DNA of 43,593 nucleotides from Pirellulales bacterium (GTDB lineage Bacteria; Planctomycetota; Planctomycetia; Pirellulales; JACPPG01), in the NCBI GenBank assembly GCA_036490175.1, contig DASXEJ010000208.1, forward strand, positions 1 through 43,593, in the 5' to 3' direction. This document shows, in pieces, positions 25,650 to 36,291 of this stretch. The notes beneath the pieces were generated by a model. That model did no database searches. It was not told the origin of the DNA and saw nothing but the letters and a program-made list of their open reading frames with translations. Made by a program: the position numbers and the translations under genes. Within the stretch, counting starts at the first letter, position 1. Each line of letters opens with the position of its first letter.

Positions 25650-26951
25650 ATGTTGCGCTACGATTTTATCGTGCTATTGGTACTTATTCTCCTCGGCGCC
25701 GATCTGGCGCTCCCGACGACAGCCGCCGCGGCTGAGAAGAAACAGGCCTCGACCACCAGGGCGGTCGATAGCGCAGCAACGGATATCGCAACCAATGGCA
25801 CGAATGCGGTCAAGCAGACTTCGGCCGTGCTGCCGATCGCACCCAAACCGGGCGACGTTCTGCTGGCCCTTGCCGCGATCGAGGAACTCGGCGCCACCGT
25901 GGAATGGGTCGACACGCCCGACAACCGCCGGTTGCGCGCCGTGACCTGGAAAGGCGGGGACGAGGGCCTGGAACACCTCGCCCAAATTCCCGAGCTGCGC
26001 TGGCTCGATCTGTCGCGCACCAAGATCACCGACGACGGACTGGCGATCGTCGGCAAGCTCACCCAACTCGAAGGGCTAAAGCTAAGCCAAGATCGCATCA
26101 CCGATCGAGGGCTTTCCCATCTGAGCGGCCTCACGTCGCTCGAAGCCTTGTCTTTACTGGGCACCAGAATCACTACCGAGGGGCTGGATCATTTGGCACC
26201 GTTGACACGGTTGCGGATCTTGAATCTCAACTGGACTCCCATCGGAAACGAAGGGCTAAAGAAGATCGCCAGCCACCGCCAGTTGGAAGAGCTGTTTTTG
26301 TACGACACCAAGGTTACGGACGAGGGCCTCGTTCACCTGATGCCGCTGAGACACTTGCACGCGCTCAAGCTCACCTGGAACGAGATTACCGATGCGGGGC
26401 TGGCGAAATTGCTGAACCTGCCACTGCTCGAAAAGTTGTACTTGGGCTACACCCAGGTCACCGATGCTGGCATGAAATACGTGAAGGCTCTGCCGCAGCT
26501 TCGCTATCTGTATCTGCCTGAGACCGCTGTGACCGACGCCGGGGTTAAAGAACTTGCCAAGGTGTGGAGTTTGGTTCGACTTGATCTGACGAACACCGCG
26601 GTCACAGATGAGGCATTGTCGCAGCTGGCTACTTTGACCAGACTGGAAATGCTCGTACTCGACGGCACGCCCATCACCAGCGAGGGCGTCCGACGACTCG
26701 AACCATTGAAAAATCTCGGCTACCTGGGGCTGGCCGCCACGCAAACCGACGATACGAACATGCCCGTCATCGCGCGACTGACGCTCTTGGAAGTTCTGAA
26801 CCTGGACGAAACCGGGGTAACCGACGTCGGGGCAGAATCTCTTAAACAACTCACCAAGTTGCACACGCTAACCGTGCGCGGAACAAAAGTCACATCCGAG
26901 TGGCTCAACGGATTCTCGCAAACCCGTCGCGAATTGAACCTGGCCAGGTAG
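25650..26951 (+). CDS. Secreted leucine-rich-repeat protein
   Basis: 433 aa. A signal peptide (hydrophobic IVLLVLILLGADLALPTTAAAA, about 7-28) and a low-complexity linker precede about a dozen LRRs of 23-24 residues. The repeat consensus is close to L..L.LSQT.ITD.GL..L..L..L; examples are LRWLDLSRTKITDDGLAIVG and LEKLYLGYTQVTDAGMKYV. This is the LRR type common in planctomycete exoproteins. It probably mediates protein binding at the cell surface or in the periplasm; no catalytic domain is present. ATG 25650 is the first start that includes the signal peptide. It is 80 bp upstream of the beta-propeller gene and may share its transcript. Confidence 0.87.
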   Translation: MLRYDFIVLLVLILLGADLALPTTAAAAEKKQASTTRAVDSAATDIATNGTNAVKQTSAVLPIAPKPGDVLLALAAIEELGATVEWVDTPDNRRLRAVTWKGGDEGLEHLAQIPELRWLDLSRTKITDDGLAIVGKLTQLEGLKLSQDRITDRGLSHLSGLTSLEALSLLGTRITTEGLDHLAPLTRLRILNLNWTPIGNEGLKKIASHRQLEELFLYDTKVTDEGLVHLMPLRHLHALKLTWNEITDAGLAKLLNLPLLEKLYLGYTQVTDAGMKYVKALPQLRYLYLPETAVTDAGVKELAKVWSLVRLDLTNTAVTDEALSQLATLTRLEMLVLDGTPITSEGVRRLEPLKNLGYLGLAATQTDDTNMPVIARLTLLEVLNLDETGVTDVGAESLKQLTKLHTLTVRGTKVTSEWLNGFSQTRRELNLAR

Positions 26952-27031
26952 CTCAACAAACTGTCGATTTGTGGTGGACTCTCGCCCAGAACATTTGTTT
27001 GGTCCGTAGACGGAGCTAGCGGGACACCAAT

Positions 27032-28360
27032 ATGCACGCACGCTTTTCGCACACTTGCCATCTGTTCAACGTTACAGTTCTGTCGTCGTCACTTTGCACC
27101 ATGTTGTTCGCGGCACGCGTCGCTGCCGGCGACTGGCCGCAGTTCCGAGGTCCGGACGGACAGGGGCATTCGACCGAGCAAGGCTTGCCGCTAGATTGGA
27201 GCGAAACCGACAACGTGGTTTGGAAGACGCCCGTCGCCGGCGTCGGTTGGTCGTCGCCCGTCGTGCGCGGACGACAGATTTGGCTCACCACCGCTATCGA
27301 AGAGGAGGGCTCGCTGCGCGCCATTTGCCTCGACGCGGCCTCGGGCAAGATCGCGCGCGATGTGGAATTGTTTCGCAAGCCCGACCTCGGTCCGATCAAT
27401 CCCAAGAACAGCCATGCCTCGCCAACTCCGTATATCGATGGCGATCGTGTGTTCGTGCATTACGGTGCGCATGGCACGGCCTGCATTTCGACGCGCGGCG
27501 AAGTTCTCTGGCGTAACGAGGAACTAGTGCACGATCATCGGCACGGACCGGCAGGCTCGCCCGTCGTGTGGCGCGATCTGGTGATACTTAATTGCGACGG
27601 CGCCGATCAGCAGTTCGTCGTCGCGCTCGATCGCAATACGGGCCACATTCGCTGGCGTACCGATCGCCCCAGCAAAATGGCCTATGCCACGCCGCTGGTC
27701 GTTTCGTTTGGCGGCGTCGACCAGCTGATTAGCCCTGGCGCGGGCCAGGTGACTTCTTACGATCCGGCCACGGGGCGTGAGATTTGGCAGTGCCGCCATG
27801 GTGGGGATTCGGTCGTGATGCGCCCGGTAATCTCCGACGGGATGGTGTTCGTATCGTCGGGTTACGGATCGACGGCGCTGTATGCCTTTGGCCTCGCATC
27901 GCGCGGCGAGGTCTTACTGACCGACGCCGTGTGGACATTACGGCGCGGCGTGCCGTACGATCCGTCGCCGCTGATCGTCGGCGATGAGTTCTATCTGGTC
28001 AGCGATCAGGGCGTGGTTAGCTGTCTAGATTTGCGCACCGGAAAACAACATTGGCAAGCCCGACTGAGCGGAGCATTCTCGGCCTCGCCGCTGGAATGCG
28101 AAGGCAGAATCTACATTACGAACGAAGAGGGCCTAACGACGGTCATCGAGGCCGGCAAGAAACTGAAAAAGCTGGCCGAGAATCAGGTCGAAGGGCGAAC
28201 GCTAGCCTCACTGGCCACCAGCGACCACGCGATATTTCTCCGCACAGATGAATACCTGTACCGCATCGCCGCACCGCAGGGTGCGCCGCGTTCGCCTCAG
28301 CCTGTGGCAGGCCGGCCGAAACCAACGGCGAATCGCCAGGTACAATATCTGAAGCGCTGA
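27032..28360 (+). CDS. Secreted PQQ-type beta-propeller repeat protein
   Basis: 442 aa with an N-terminal signal-like segment ending before GDWPQFRGPDGQGHS, the standard opening of planctomycete PQQ-like (quinoprotein alcohol dehydrogenase-like) propellers. Blades follow with repeating aspects such as VGWSSPVVRGRQIWLTTA, then GSPVVWRDLVILNCDG, then ALDRNTGHIRWRTDRP, then SYDPATGREIWQC, then CLDLRTGKQHWQARL. The catalytic residues and cofactor-binding disulfide of true quinoprotein dehydrogenases are not visible, so it is probably a non-enzymatic or uncharacterised propeller of the outer compartment. It ends 28 bp from the convergent DinB-like gene. Start ATG 27032. Confidence 0.88.
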   Translation: MHARFSHTCHLFNVTVLSSSLCTMLFAARVAAGDWPQFRGPDGQGHSTEQGLPLDWSETDNVVWKTPVAGVGWSSPVVRGRQIWLTTAIEEEGSLRAICLDAASGKIARDVELFRKPDLGPINPKNSHASPTPYIDGDRVFVHYGAHGTACISTRGEVLWRNEELVHDHRHGPAGSPVVWRDLVILNCDGADQQFVVALDRNTGHIRWRTDRPSKMAYATPLVVSFGGVDQLISPGAGQVTSYDPATGREIWQCRHGGDSVVMRPVISDGMVFVSSGYGSTALYAFGLASRGEVLLTDAVWTLRRGVPYDPSPLIVGDEFYLVSDQGVVSCLDLRTGKQHWQARLSGAFSASPLECEGRIYITNEEGLTTVIEAGKKLKKLAENQVEGRTLASLATSDHAIFLRTDEYLYRIAAPQGAPRSPQPVAGRPKPTANRQVQYLKR

Positions 28361-28388
28361 CGCAACCGTCGAGGCGAACGCACAGTCG

Positions 28389-28871
28389 CTAGAACAGCGG
28401 CGCTCGTCCCAGCTCGCGACGCACGACGGTCCATTGGCCCACGTGCATCAGCCAGTGTAGGCTGGCCATGCCGGTGAACATGGCACCCAGGTTAGGCGTC
28501 CAGCCGGTGCAGGGCTTGTCCAGGTCGGCGGCAGTCGATTTTTCCAGGGCCGCGAGCGTTGCGGCACGCTGCTCGCCATAAACGCGTAGCAACTCGGCCT
28601 TCGTACAAAACGACTTCGCGCCGTCCAGCTTGGCCGTTTCGCCCGTGTATTTATCGGCGAACCCGGCCGGTAGCGGCGGCATCACACCCGGCAGCGCTTT
28701 CGACACTGTCGCATGCTCGGCCGCAATGCAGTGCCCCACTTGCCAATTGATATGGTTGCAGCCGGGCGCCGGGCGATGCAGCAGATCGGCATCGCTCAAG
28801 TCGGCCAGCAACGAATCGACAATATGAGACGCGGAGCCGATCGAGAATTTTATCGCTTCGTGGGCGTTCAT
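28389..28871 (-). CDS. DinB-like four-helix protein
   Basis: 160 aa. The helical pattern and the conserved histidine-containing segments NHINWQVGHCIAAEH and SLHWLMHVGQWTVVRRELG place it in the DinB/YfiT metal-dependent superfamily. Members are often putative thiol S-transferases or have unknown functions; no specific reaction can be assigned. The three likely metal ligands are His47/His53-type positions in the first motif and the two His of HWLMH near the C-terminus. Start is ATG 28871. It stands 70 bp upstream of the stop of the VOC gene on the same strand. Confidence 0.8.
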   Translation of the reverse strand: MNAHEAIKFSIGSASHIVDSLLADLSDADLLHRPAPGCNHINWQVGHCIAAEHATVSKALPGVMPPLPAGFADKYTGETAKLDGAKSFCTKAELLRVYGEQRAATLAALEKSTAADLDKPCTGWTPNLGAMFTGMASLHWLMHVGQWTVVRRELGRAPLF

Positions 28872-28941
28872 GTACTTGTACTCCGTTTGTAAGAGGGCGA
28901 ATCATGGGGTGAGTGTAACGCGTCGCTACGGTCGAAAACGT

Positions 28942-29370
28942 CTAAGGAATCTCGAGCGATCCGTCCTCGCGAATTGGAAAGGCGCCCCAGGCGACTTCCC
29001 AAAGGTACCCGTCCGGATCCGAGAAGTACCCGCTATACCCACCCCAAAATGCATCTTGTGCTGGCTTCTCGATTTTGCCTCGGGCGCGCTCGGCCTCAGC
29101 GAGCAATCGATCGACATCGGTCTTTTCACGCACGTTGTGCGCAAGCGTAATGCCAGCAAACTTGGGTTTTGCCGTCCGAAACTCTTCCGAAATATCCTCG
29201 GCCAGCTTTTCGTACGGGTATAGCGCCAGGCAGGTTCCTGCGGTCTTAAAGAAAATCACTCCCTTATCCGGAGTCCAGGACGTGGGAAAATTGAGCCCAT
29301 CGCGATAGAAACGCATAGATCGTTCCAAATCGGCAACGCCCAAAGTAATCAGTGTGATACGCGGTTCCAT
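28942..29370 (-). CDS. VOC (glyoxalase/bleomycin-resistance fold) protein
   Basis: 142 aa. Two beta-alpha-beta-beta-beta modules typical of vicinal-oxygen-chelate proteins: ITLITLGVADLERSMRFYRDGLNFP at the N-terminus, and FWGGYSGYFSDPDGYLWEVAWG at the C-terminus with the metal-ligand Glu in the usual place. The reaction (lyase, dioxygenase, resistance) is not predictable from sequence. Start ATG 29370. It is followed 39 bp downstream by the DUF1501 gene in the tandem minus-strand direction (that gene lies at higher coordinates) and has no obvious functional link to it. Confidence 0.88.
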   Translation of the reverse strand: MEPRITLITLGVADLERSMRFYRDGLNFPTSWTPDKGVIFFKTAGTCLALYPYEKLAEDISEEFRTAKPKFAGITLAHNVREKTDVDRLLAEAERARGKIEKPAQDAFWGGYSGYFSDPDGYLWEVAWGAFPIREDGSLEIP

Positions 29371-29409
29371 CGGTCTCTGCGATTAGATCAGCTAACTTTG
29401 ATGTTGTGA

Positions 29410-30915
29410 CTACGCGAGTATTTCGTTTAGCACATGGCCGTGGACGTCCGTCAGGCGGCGCTCGGCGCCATTGTGCGTGTAAGTCAGCCGCGTGTGGTCA
29501 AACCCTAACAGGTGCAAAATCGTGGCGTGCAGGTCGTAAACCGTGGCCGACTTCTCGACCGCACGATAACCGAATTCGTCGGTAGCACCATAGCTGAACG
29601 CGCGTTTCACGCCGGCGCCGGAAAGCCACACGGTAAATCCTTCGGGGTTGTGATCGCGCCCCTGTGCTCCCTGCTGGAACATCGGCATACGACCAAATTC
29701 GGTGGTCCACACCACGAGCGTGTCTTCCAGCATGCCGCGTGATTTCAGGTCGCGCAGCAGCGCTGCGGCCGGTTTGTCGAGAATCGGTCCATGCCGATCG
29801 TAATCGCTTTTCAATTGTTTGTGGCCGTCCCAATTGCCGACCCCTTCCCCCATCGCGTAGGCACCGTTGAACAATTGCACGAATCGCACGCCCCGCTCCA
29901 ACAGCCGGCGGGCGAGCAGGCAGTTGCGCGCGAAGCCAGCCAGCAGCGGATTCTGGTCATTGACGCCGTACATATCTGCCATGACGGCACTCTCGCGCGA
30001 GAGGTCGCCTACTTCGGGCGCGCTCAACTGCAGCTTCGCCGCCAGCTCGTAGCTGGCGATGCGCGCCGCCAGTTCGCTGTCTCCGTTATGGGCGGCCAAA
30101 TGCCGCTCGTTGAGGTAACGCGAAAACACGCGCGCGGCCACGTCATCAGCCGCCGAAATTCCGGGTGGCGGCGAGAGATTCGCAATCGGCCGCTCAGCAT
30201 TGAAGCTGGTTCCTTGGAAAACGGCAGGCAAAAAGCCGCTCGACCAGTTCGCCGGCCCGGTCTGGGGCACACCGCGTGGGTCAGGTATGGCGACGAACGC
30301 CGGCAGGTTTTCGCACTCGCTGCCCAACGCGTAACTGACCCACGAGCCGATGCTCGGGTATCCCTCGATCGTGAAACCGGTGCTCATCTGATTTTCACCC
30401 GGCCCATGCGTATTGCTTTTGGCCGTCAGCGAATGGATGAAGCACATCTCGTCGACTTGTGCGCCCAATTCTGGAAGCAAGTCCGAAGTATATTTTCCAC
30501 AAGCGCCGCGCGGGTGAAACTCGTACGGGCTTTTCGTCAAGTTGCCAGACGGCCCCTGGAATGTCACCAGCTTCTCGAAGCCGGGCATCGGCTGCCCGTC
30601 ACGCTTCACAAGTTCGGGCTTGTAATCCCAGGTGTCGAGTTGGCTGCACGCGCCCGAGCAAAAGATCATCAGTACGCGATTGGCGCGGGCAGCAAACTGC
30701 GGCTGCCGCGCGGCCAAAGGAGCCGTGGGCAGGACGGCCGGCCGGATCGGGTCCTGAGAGGCCGATTCATTCTGACTCGTGGCGCCCAGCAGCCCTTGCT
30801 GTTGCAGAAGCCCCGCCAATGCGATCGCCCCCAGCCCGCCCGAAGCGTTGGCAAGAAAGCTGCGTCGATCGAGCATGCTGCGGCCGGCGTGCGTAAGTTC
30901 GACGTCGTTCTTCAT
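29410..30915 (-). CDS. DUF1501 protein with Tat signal
   Basis: About 501 aa exported sulfatase-like (alkaline phosphatase fold) protein of unknown substrate. [24 protein letters not shown] near the N-terminus is a twin-arginine signal. The family segments are [22 protein letters not shown], the metal-site [26 protein letters not shown], and [16 protein letters not shown] followed by [12 protein letters not shown] 30915 gives an N-terminus of normal length; Met43 of the longer frame (30873) and a TTG at 30999, which overlaps the upstream stop, are alternatives. It pairs with the DUF1549/DUF1553 gene upstream, a very common planctomycete gene pair that is thought to act together on an unknown polysaccharide or small molecule. 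Confidence 0.93.
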   Translation of the reverse strand: MKNDVELTHAGRSMLDRRSFLANASGGLGAIALAGLLQQQGLLGATSQNESASQDPIRPAVLPTAPLAARQPQFAARANRVLMIFCSGACSQLDTWDYKPELVKRDGQPMPGFEKLVTFQGPSGNLTKSPYEFHPRGACGKYTSDLLPELGAQVDEMCFIHSLTAKSNTHGPGENQMSTGFTIEGYPSIGSWVSYALGSECENLPAFVAIPDPRGVPQTGPANWSSGFLPAVFQGTSFNAERPIANLSPPPGISAADDVAARVFSRYLNERHLAAHNGDSELAARIASYELAAKLQLSAPEVGDLSRESAVMADMYGVNDQNPLLAGFARNCLLARRLLERGVRFVQLFNGAYAMGEGVGNWDGHKQLKSDYDRHGPILDKPAAALLRDLKSRGMLEDTLVVWTTEFGRMPMFQQGAQGRDHNPEGFTVWLSGAGVKRAFSYGATDEFGYRAVEKSATVYDLHATILHLLGFDHTRLTYTHNGAERRLTDVHGHVLNEILA

Positions 30916-30995
30916 GCGCGGATCCGCGTGCGATGTTTCAATAAGGCAATTAGGGACTCGTGGAACTTTCGACCAAAAACGATCGGCGCCCCATT

Positions 30996-33866
30996 TCAAT
31001 TCACGTAAATAAACTCATTGGCGTTAAAGAGTGCGCGGCACAGCGATTCAAGGCCGTGCGAGGTAATCAGGGCCATGCCGCGGTTGAGCTCGTCTTCGTC
31101 GGGCGAGCGCGCTAGCGCCAGCCGGAACGCGCGGCGCGTTTGCACCGCCGTGTCCTCGCCTGCCTCGAAACGGACGCGAACCGCGAACTCGCGCACTTGT
31201 TGCGCCAGAAACGGGCTGTTTAACAAGGCCAGCGCCTGAATGGCGGTCGTCGACACGTTGCGCTTCGGCGCAACTTGGCTGGCATCCGGACAATCGAAAT
31301 CGCCGAAGGTGGCATCCTGTAACACGCGCGGCTTCAGTTGGTAGACCATCCGCCGCCATTCAGCCGGACCGAACGTTTGCTTGGGAACGTACACGTGGAC
31401 GTATTTATCATTCGGCTCAAATGGGTCGTAACCGGGCCCGCCCATCCGCAAATCGAGCCGACCGCTGGCCGCCAGAATAGCATCACGAATCGGCTCGGCT
31501 TGCAGGCGGCGCGGCATGAAGCGCCACAACAATCGTCCACCCGCATCCACACCCTGGGCCTGCGCATTCGAGGAACTCGCCTGGCGATACGTTGCCGAGA
31601 GCATGATCAGTCGGTGCATCGTTTTGATGCTCCAGCCGCGGGCGATGAACTCGGTGGCTAACCAATCGAGCAGTTCCGGATGAGAAGGATGGCCTGCGTG
31701 AAAGCCGAAATTGCTGGGCGTGTTAACCAGGCCCTGACCAAAATGGTAATGCCACAGCCGATTGACCAGCACCCGCGCCGCAAGCGGGTTGGCCGCATCG
31801 CCAATCCAGCGGGCCAAGGCCAGACGCCGTTCGTGCTCGGGCGCATCAGCCGCGAGCGCCAGCGGATGTCCCAGGGCTACCACGGCGGCAGGGAAAATCT
31901 CTTCGCGCGGTTGCATCGGATCGCCGCGGTGCAATCGATGCGTCGCCTTCGGTTGCTCGAAGGTGCCGGCATACACCTTGTTCATACCGGCCAGCGGCAG
32001 GCGGGACTGCAACTCGTTGCGTTTGGCGACCAGGCTTTTGAACTTGTCCGCCTTCTCAGGCGGCACGGTGTCTGCCGAAAGCGTTTCTACCGCCGCGCCG
32101 GCAACAAAGGGGCGCCGATCATCGCCACTGGCGACCGTGCGCCATTTGTCCGGCTCAACCGCCACCTCGATCCGATATTGGGTTGGCAATCGATCGGCAA
32201 AATTTCCTTCACGATCGCGGGCCCAGGCCACGCGGGCCACCTCGACGGGCTCCGGAAGCTCGACCGTGACCCAGCCGGTTCCGTTCTCGGACGATATCCA
32301 GCTGTGCGAGTTGCCGTACTGACCATCGTTAATGTGGGCGAGCTTGTGCAGCGGCGAGGCGCCATCGGCATAGACACCCGACGCAGAAGCCTGTGCGCCC
32401 GTCGAGGCGTTCGCCACATTCCGAGGACTCGCTTCGGCAGAATAGACTTCCAGCTCGTCTAGGCACGGTTCTGCCTGATTCGTCGCCAGAACCGTAAAGC
32501 GGACGTACTTCGCGACGACCGGTGAAAAGCGATCAATGTTGGCCCTAGGATGCACGGATACACGATGTGGCTCTACCGCGGGCGGTTCGGTTGCCGCACT
32601 GCCGGACGCTGCGATCTGTGCCAGGGGTTCGAACTCGGCCAATTGTCGTTCAATCACTGCCAACTCGCGCCGCACGACGGACTCGTCGCGCAATCGCTGT
32701 TCGTAGTCGGGCGGTTTGATCTCGCGCTCGCCGTGACGCACGCCCGCGAAGACTGCTTGCAGAGCGTAATAGTCGCGCTGCGCAATGGGGTCGAACTTGT
32801 GGTCGTGGCACCGCGCACAGCCAACGGTCAGCCCCAAAAAAGCAGTCGCGGTGGTTGAGAGGATGTCGTCCAGGTCATTGGCACGTTGTTGCAACTGCCC
32901 TTCGATGTTCTGAATTCCGACGACGTCGTGCGTACCGCCCACGAGAAAGCCCGTGGCCGCATCTTCGCCCACCTGGTCACCGGCCAATTGTTCGAGCACG
33001 AACTGCGGATAAGGGCGGTCTTCGTTCAACGCGCGAATCACGTAATCGCGATAGGGCCACGCGTTTGCGCGCGGCTTGTTCGTCTCGTAACCGTCGGTCT
33101 CACCGAAGCGGACCACGTCGAGCCAATGCCGGGCCCAACGCTCGCCATACTGCGGCGAGGCCAACAGCCGGTCGATCAATCGCTCGTAGGCGTAGGCCGC
33201 CGTGTCGGCCCGAAACGCGTCGAGTTCATCCGGCGTAGGAGGAAGCCCCACGAGATCGAACTTCGCACGTCGCAGCAGCGTGGCACGACCTGCCTCGGGC
33301 GCCGGTTCCAAACCCGCGGCTGCCAGCCGGATACGCACGAAGGCATCGATCGGGTTCCGCATGCCGGCGACTGGCGACAGGGCAGGAACTTCGGGACGTA
33401 CAGGCGCCTTGAGCGACCACCAATCGAGACCGGCACGCTTGTCAGTCGTGAAATCGTAGGGGCTGAGCCGTCGATCCGCAGGCCAGGGAGCGCCGCACGC
33501 AATCCAGCGTGTGAGCTTTGCGACATCCTCAGCAGAAACTGGTGCCGCCTTGTCCGACGGCGGCATTTCGCCATCGTGCACGCGCTTCAGCAAGGGACTG
33601 TCGTCTGGGTTGCCAACGACGATTGCGGCGCCGCTATCACCGCCGGCCAGCGCTAACTCGCGGTTGGTAAAGTTCAGCCCTCCGGCAGGATCGGTGCCGG
33701 CATGGCAACCCAGGCATTGCTTCACTAACAGCGGCGCGATCTCGCCGAGGAAGTCGACCGCGGCGCTCGGCTCGTCGGCCACGGCCGACGACGTCAACAA
33801 CAACAGCACGACGAGTGCCCGGCAAATCACATGCTGGCGATAGCGACTCGCACAGGGGATTGCCAT
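30996..33866 (-). CDS. DUF1549/DUF1553 multidomain cytochrome (PSCyt1-PSCyt2-discoidin-PSD1)
   Basis: About 956 aa secreted protein. Signal peptide about 13-30 ([16 protein letters not shown]), then a haem c domain with CLGCH at 51-55 and [15 protein letters not shown]1549 follows ([52 protein letters not shown]). A second CXXCH is in [13 protein letters not shown]. An embedded F5/8 type C (discoidin-like) galactose-binding domain lies at about 455-605 ([25 protein letters not shown]). The C-terminal DUF1553 contains [20 protein letters not shown] and a conserved [20 protein letters not shown] 33866 starts just before the signal peptide; 33950 is possible. Its TGA lies 81 bp before the DUF1501 ATG. 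Confidence 0.92.
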   Translation of the reverse strand: MAIPCASRYRQHVICRALVVLLLLTSSAVADEPSAAVDFLGEIAPLLVKQCLGCHAGTDPAGGLNFTNRELALAGGDSGAAIVVGNPDDSPLLKRVHDGEMPPSDKAAPVSAEDVAKLTRWIACGAPWPADRRLSPYDFTTDKRAGLDWWSLKAPVRPEVPALSPVAGMRNPIDAFVRIRLAAAGLEPAPEAGRATLLRRAKFDLVGLPPTPDELDAFRADTAAYAYERLIDRLLASPQYGERWARHWLDVVRFGETDGYETNKPRANAWPYRDYVIRALNEDRPYPQFVLEQLAGDQVGEDAATGFLVGGTHDVVGIQNIEGQLQQRANDLDDILSTTATAFLGLTVGCARCHDHKFDPIAQRDYYALQAVFAGVRHGEREIKPPDYEQRLRDESVVRRELAVIERQLAEFEPLAQIAASGSAATEPPAVEPHRVSVHPRANIDRFSPVVAKYVRFTVLATNQAEPCLDELEVYSAEASPRNVANASTGAQASASGVYADGASPLHKLAHINDGQYGNSHSWISSENGTGWVTVELPEPVEVARVAWARDREGNFADRLPTQYRIEVAVEPDKWRTVASGDDRRPFVAGAAVETLSADTVPPEKADKFKSLVAKRNELQSRLPLAGMNKVYAGTFEQPKATHRLHRGDPMQPREEIFPAAVVALGHPLALAADAPEHERRLALARWIGDAANPLAARVLVNRLWHYHFGQGLVNTPSNFGFHAGHPSHPELLDWLATEFIARGWSIKTMHRLIMLSATYRQASSSNAQAQGVDAGGRLLWRFMPRRLQAEPIRDAILAASGRLDLRMGGPGYDPFEPNDKYVHVYVPKQTFGPAEWRRMVYQLKPRVLQDATFGDFDCPDASQVAPKRNVSTTAIQALALLNSPFLAQQVREFAVRVRFEAGEDTAVQTRRAFRLALARSPDEDELNRGMALITSHGLESLCRALFNANEFIYVN

Positions 33867-34148
33867 GTGAGACCTGGGCGGCGGGTGCTGGCGGGATTTG
33901 GCAACGCCAACCGATGAGGCGCCGGGGCGAACAATGCCGAGGCCCCGCATCCATTAACTATCACAAAGTATAACGACGGCCGAGAACGCAAACAACGATT
34001 GGATGACCGGCGAAGGCTTCGTTCCGCAGCGCGGTGGTTCACTGCACGATTGGCGTTCCGACGCATACCCCATTTCCCACTCACATTGGACGGGGTTATA
34101 GTCCCAAGACCCGATCCGCTTTCCATGAGTTTAGCAAGGAGATCGAGA

Positions 34149-35210
34149 ATGTGTCGTTTGGCCGTTTACCTTAGCCTTGTCGCATTGCCAGTGTTGACGG
34201 TTATCGCAAGGGCGGCTCCTCCGGCCGATCAGCCTGTTGCGCGAATCGCATTTGGTTCCTGTGCTCGGCAAGAAGAGCCGCAACCGATCTGGGACAAGAT
34301 CGTGGACCTGCATCCGGATCTGTTTCTGTTCATTGGCGACAACATCTACGGCGATAGCGCCGATATGGAAGTGCTCAAGGCCCGCTACGCCAAACTGGGC
34401 GCCATGCCGGGCTTCCAAAAGCTGCGTGCCAGCTGTCCGTTGCTGGCGACTTGGGATGATCACGATTACGGCATCAATGACGGCGGCCGCGATTTCCCTC
34501 AGCGCGACGCGTCGCAAAAGGTGTTCCTCGATTTTTTCGGCGACCCTCCCGGCAGCGAACGGCGCCACCGCCCCGGCGTTTACACTGCGCAAGTATTCGG
34601 CCCGGTGGGCAAGCGCGTGCAGATCATCCTGCTCGATACGCGCTACTTTCGTAGTCCTTTGAAGGCGGCTCCCAAGGGAGACCCGCGCGGCCCCTATGTG
34701 CCGACCGACGATCCCGCGGCGACGATGTTGGGGGACGCGCAATGGGTCTGGCTGGCAGAACAGCTGAAGGTGCCGGCCGAGGTCCGGATCATCGCTTCCA
34801 GCATACAGGTCGTGGCCGAGGATCATGGTTACGAGAAGTGGATGAACATGCCGGCCGAACGCGAGCGGCTTTTCAAGGCCATTCGCGATGCCCACGCGGC
34901 GGGCATCATCCTATTGAGTGGCGACCGGCACCTGGCCGAACTGTCGATGATCGACGCAGGCATTGGCTACCCACTGTACGATCTGACCTCAAGCGGTCTG
35001 AACGCCGGCGGCAAGAAATGGCGCGGCTATGAAGAAAACCGCCACCGCGTGGGGACCATGAACTGGGGCGATAACTTCGGCATGGTCACGATCGATTGGT
35101 CGCAGTCGGATCCGCGTATCGCGCTGTCGATCTACGATGACGAGGGGGACGTGAACATCCGCCGCAAAATCCGATTAAGCACTCTGCAGCCGGGAGTGAT
35201 CGGCAAGTGA
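34149..35210 (+). CDS. PhoD-like metallophosphoesterase
   Basis: 353 aa, exported. Signal peptide at 1-22 ([19 protein letters not shown]). The catalytic domain shows [17 protein letters not shown], then [16 protein letters not shown] (metal-ligand Asp/Asn), [15 protein letters not shown] (the conserved DHDYG), and [14 protein letters not shown] (metal-ligand His). This is the PhoD alkaline phosphatase/phosphodiesterase family; it may release phosphate from extracellular phosphodiesters or teichoic-like polymers. Start ATG 34149 is supported by AAGGAG eight bases upstream and directly precedes the signal peptide; earlier in-frame ATGs (34125, 33999) would spoil it. Diverges from the DUF1549/DUF1553 gene, 282 bp away. 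Confidence 0.92.
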   Translation: MCRLAVYLSLVALPVLTVIARAAPPADQPVARIAFGSCARQEEPQPIWDKIVDLHPDLFLFIGDNIYGDSADMEVLKARYAKLGAMPGFQKLRASCPLLATWDDHDYGINDGGRDFPQRDASQKVFLDFFGDPPGSERRHRPGVYTAQVFGPVGKRVQIILLDTRYFRSPLKAAPKGDPRGPYVPTDDPAATMLGDAQWVWLAEQLKVPAEVRIIASSIQVVAEDHGYEKWMNMPAERERLFKAIRDAHAAGIILLSGDRHLAELSMIDAGIGYPLYDLTSSGLNAGGKKWRGYEENRHRVGTMNWGDNFGMVTIDWSQSDPRIALSIYDDEGDVNIRRKIRLSTLQPGVIGK

Positions 35211-35274
35211 TTCCAGCCAAAATCCCGCGGTGCGATGGCGGCGGCGCGTCTTTAGTCACCACCCGCGTCGAGGC

Positions 35275-35328
35275 ATCGCTACGGTGGTAATCGTTGCAGG
35301 GCAATCGTTGCAGTGGAAATCGCTACAG
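35275..35328. repeat. Four short tandem repeats, ATCGYTRCRG units
   Basis: The 10-mer ATCGYTRCRG occurs at 35275, 35290, 35304 and 35319, i.e. every 14-15 bases; the two middle copies are identical (ATCGTTGCAG). The array lies between the convergent PhoD and hypothetical genes and covers the latter's stop codon region. Confidence 0.6.
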
Positions 35329-35892
35329 CGGACGGCGCGGCAGATGGCGAGGATAGGGAAGCGGCTCCGTCGGCGGCAAAGGTCCGTCGCCTGATTCAAT
35401 CCAACTGCGCCGATCCTCTTCGCTGGCGTAATACCGCAGCCAAACATCGGGATCCCCACCGGCGTCCGCACAATCCCAGTGCAGAAAATTGTCTGATCGC
35501 TGCAGGTTCTTTTCCGGCGACGGAAGAATGTCGCGGAAAATCAAACAATACAACTGACGATCCGACAGATGGTCCGTGAAATCGAGCACGATCCGTTTGT
35601 CATACAACCTCTGGATCGTATCCCACAGTATGTCGTGCAACTGTTCGTCTGTGAGAGTCTCGGGCCGCGGCAGCAGTAGCGGCGGTTGGAACCACTCGCC
35701 AATAGGCAATACAGGCGCGCGCTCCCAGGCGAGCATGCTGGCGAGATACTCGTTTTCGACCGGCGTGGGAAGCTCGCCGACGTTCAATTGGCTGATCGAG
35801 TCGTCCAGAAACGGCTCGAGCTCGTCGCGCAGCTGTGCATTGCGCAACAAGTGCTCGACATCGTCGGATCGACTGAGAGGGACTTCGGCCAT
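35323..35892 (-). CDS. Conserved planctomycete hypothetical protein
   Basis: About 189 aa, no signal peptide, acidic, cytoplasmic. Characteristic segments: PLSRSDDVEHLLRNAQLRDE, LPIGEWFQPPLLLPRPETLTDEQLHDILWDTI, then VLDFTDHLSDRQLYCLIFRDIL, then WLRYYASEEDRRSW, and a Pro/Arg-rich tail PYPRHLPRRPL. I recall such proteins from other planctomycetes but know of no function or named domain. ATG 35892 is chosen because the protein-like part begins there; a longer frame reaches a TTG at 36057 with a plausible VVVHFTQLP segment. It converges with PhoD. Confidence 0.72.
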   Translation of the reverse strand: MAEVPLSRSDDVEHLLRNAQLRDELEPFLDDSISQLNVGELPTPVENEYLASMLAWERAPVLPIGEWFQPPLLLPRPETLTDEQLHDILWDTIQRLYDKRIVLDFTDHLSDRQLYCLIFRDILPSPEKNLQRSDNFLHWDCADAGGDPDVWLRYYASEEDRRSWIESGDGPLPPTEPLPYPRHLPRRPL

Positions 35893-36291
35893 AGTGTGGA
35901 TGACCCAACTGCGCTCTTGAGATGCGGATCGCGTATCGTGAATCTTGAATTTAACAGCAATTGCAAACCGATCAAGATATTGGTCTACCTGCGCGCGTTG
36001 CTTTGTTGGCAACTGGGTGAAATGCACCACTACGACCCCTACGGGAAGCTCGCACAATCCGTACGACCGACAAAGTCACTGATTGTCGTTATAAATTCCA
36101 CGACCAAAGAGTGAAGCTAGCACGTAGCTCTGTCGACGGCGCGTGCCGTCCGGCGCCCGACCAGAGGTGCGATGAGACTCGATGCCCGCAGTATCAATTG
36201 TCGAAAATCGGACGACAGCCGACGGCCACGAAAGCTTTCGAGCACGCCGTCCGCAGGTCGGGGGCCGAAGTCGAACTTGAGCGTGCCGTCC
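35893..36291. other. 399-bp stretch between csrA2 and the hypothetical gene
   Basis: The first 165 bases may belong to an N-terminal extension of the hypothetical gene. The rest shows no gene. A perfect 6-bp hairpin GACGGC-GCGT-GCCGTC lies at 36135-36150 without a U-tract; it might end the csrA2 transcript. Confidence 0.35.

Noticed and set aside
29791..31008. 405-codon plus-strand frame
   Set aside because: Antisense of the DUF1501 gene; no recognisable protein features.
34131..34895. 254-codon minus-strand frame inside phoD
   Set aside because: Complete antisense of a well-supported PhoD gene and no domain; a high-GC shadow.
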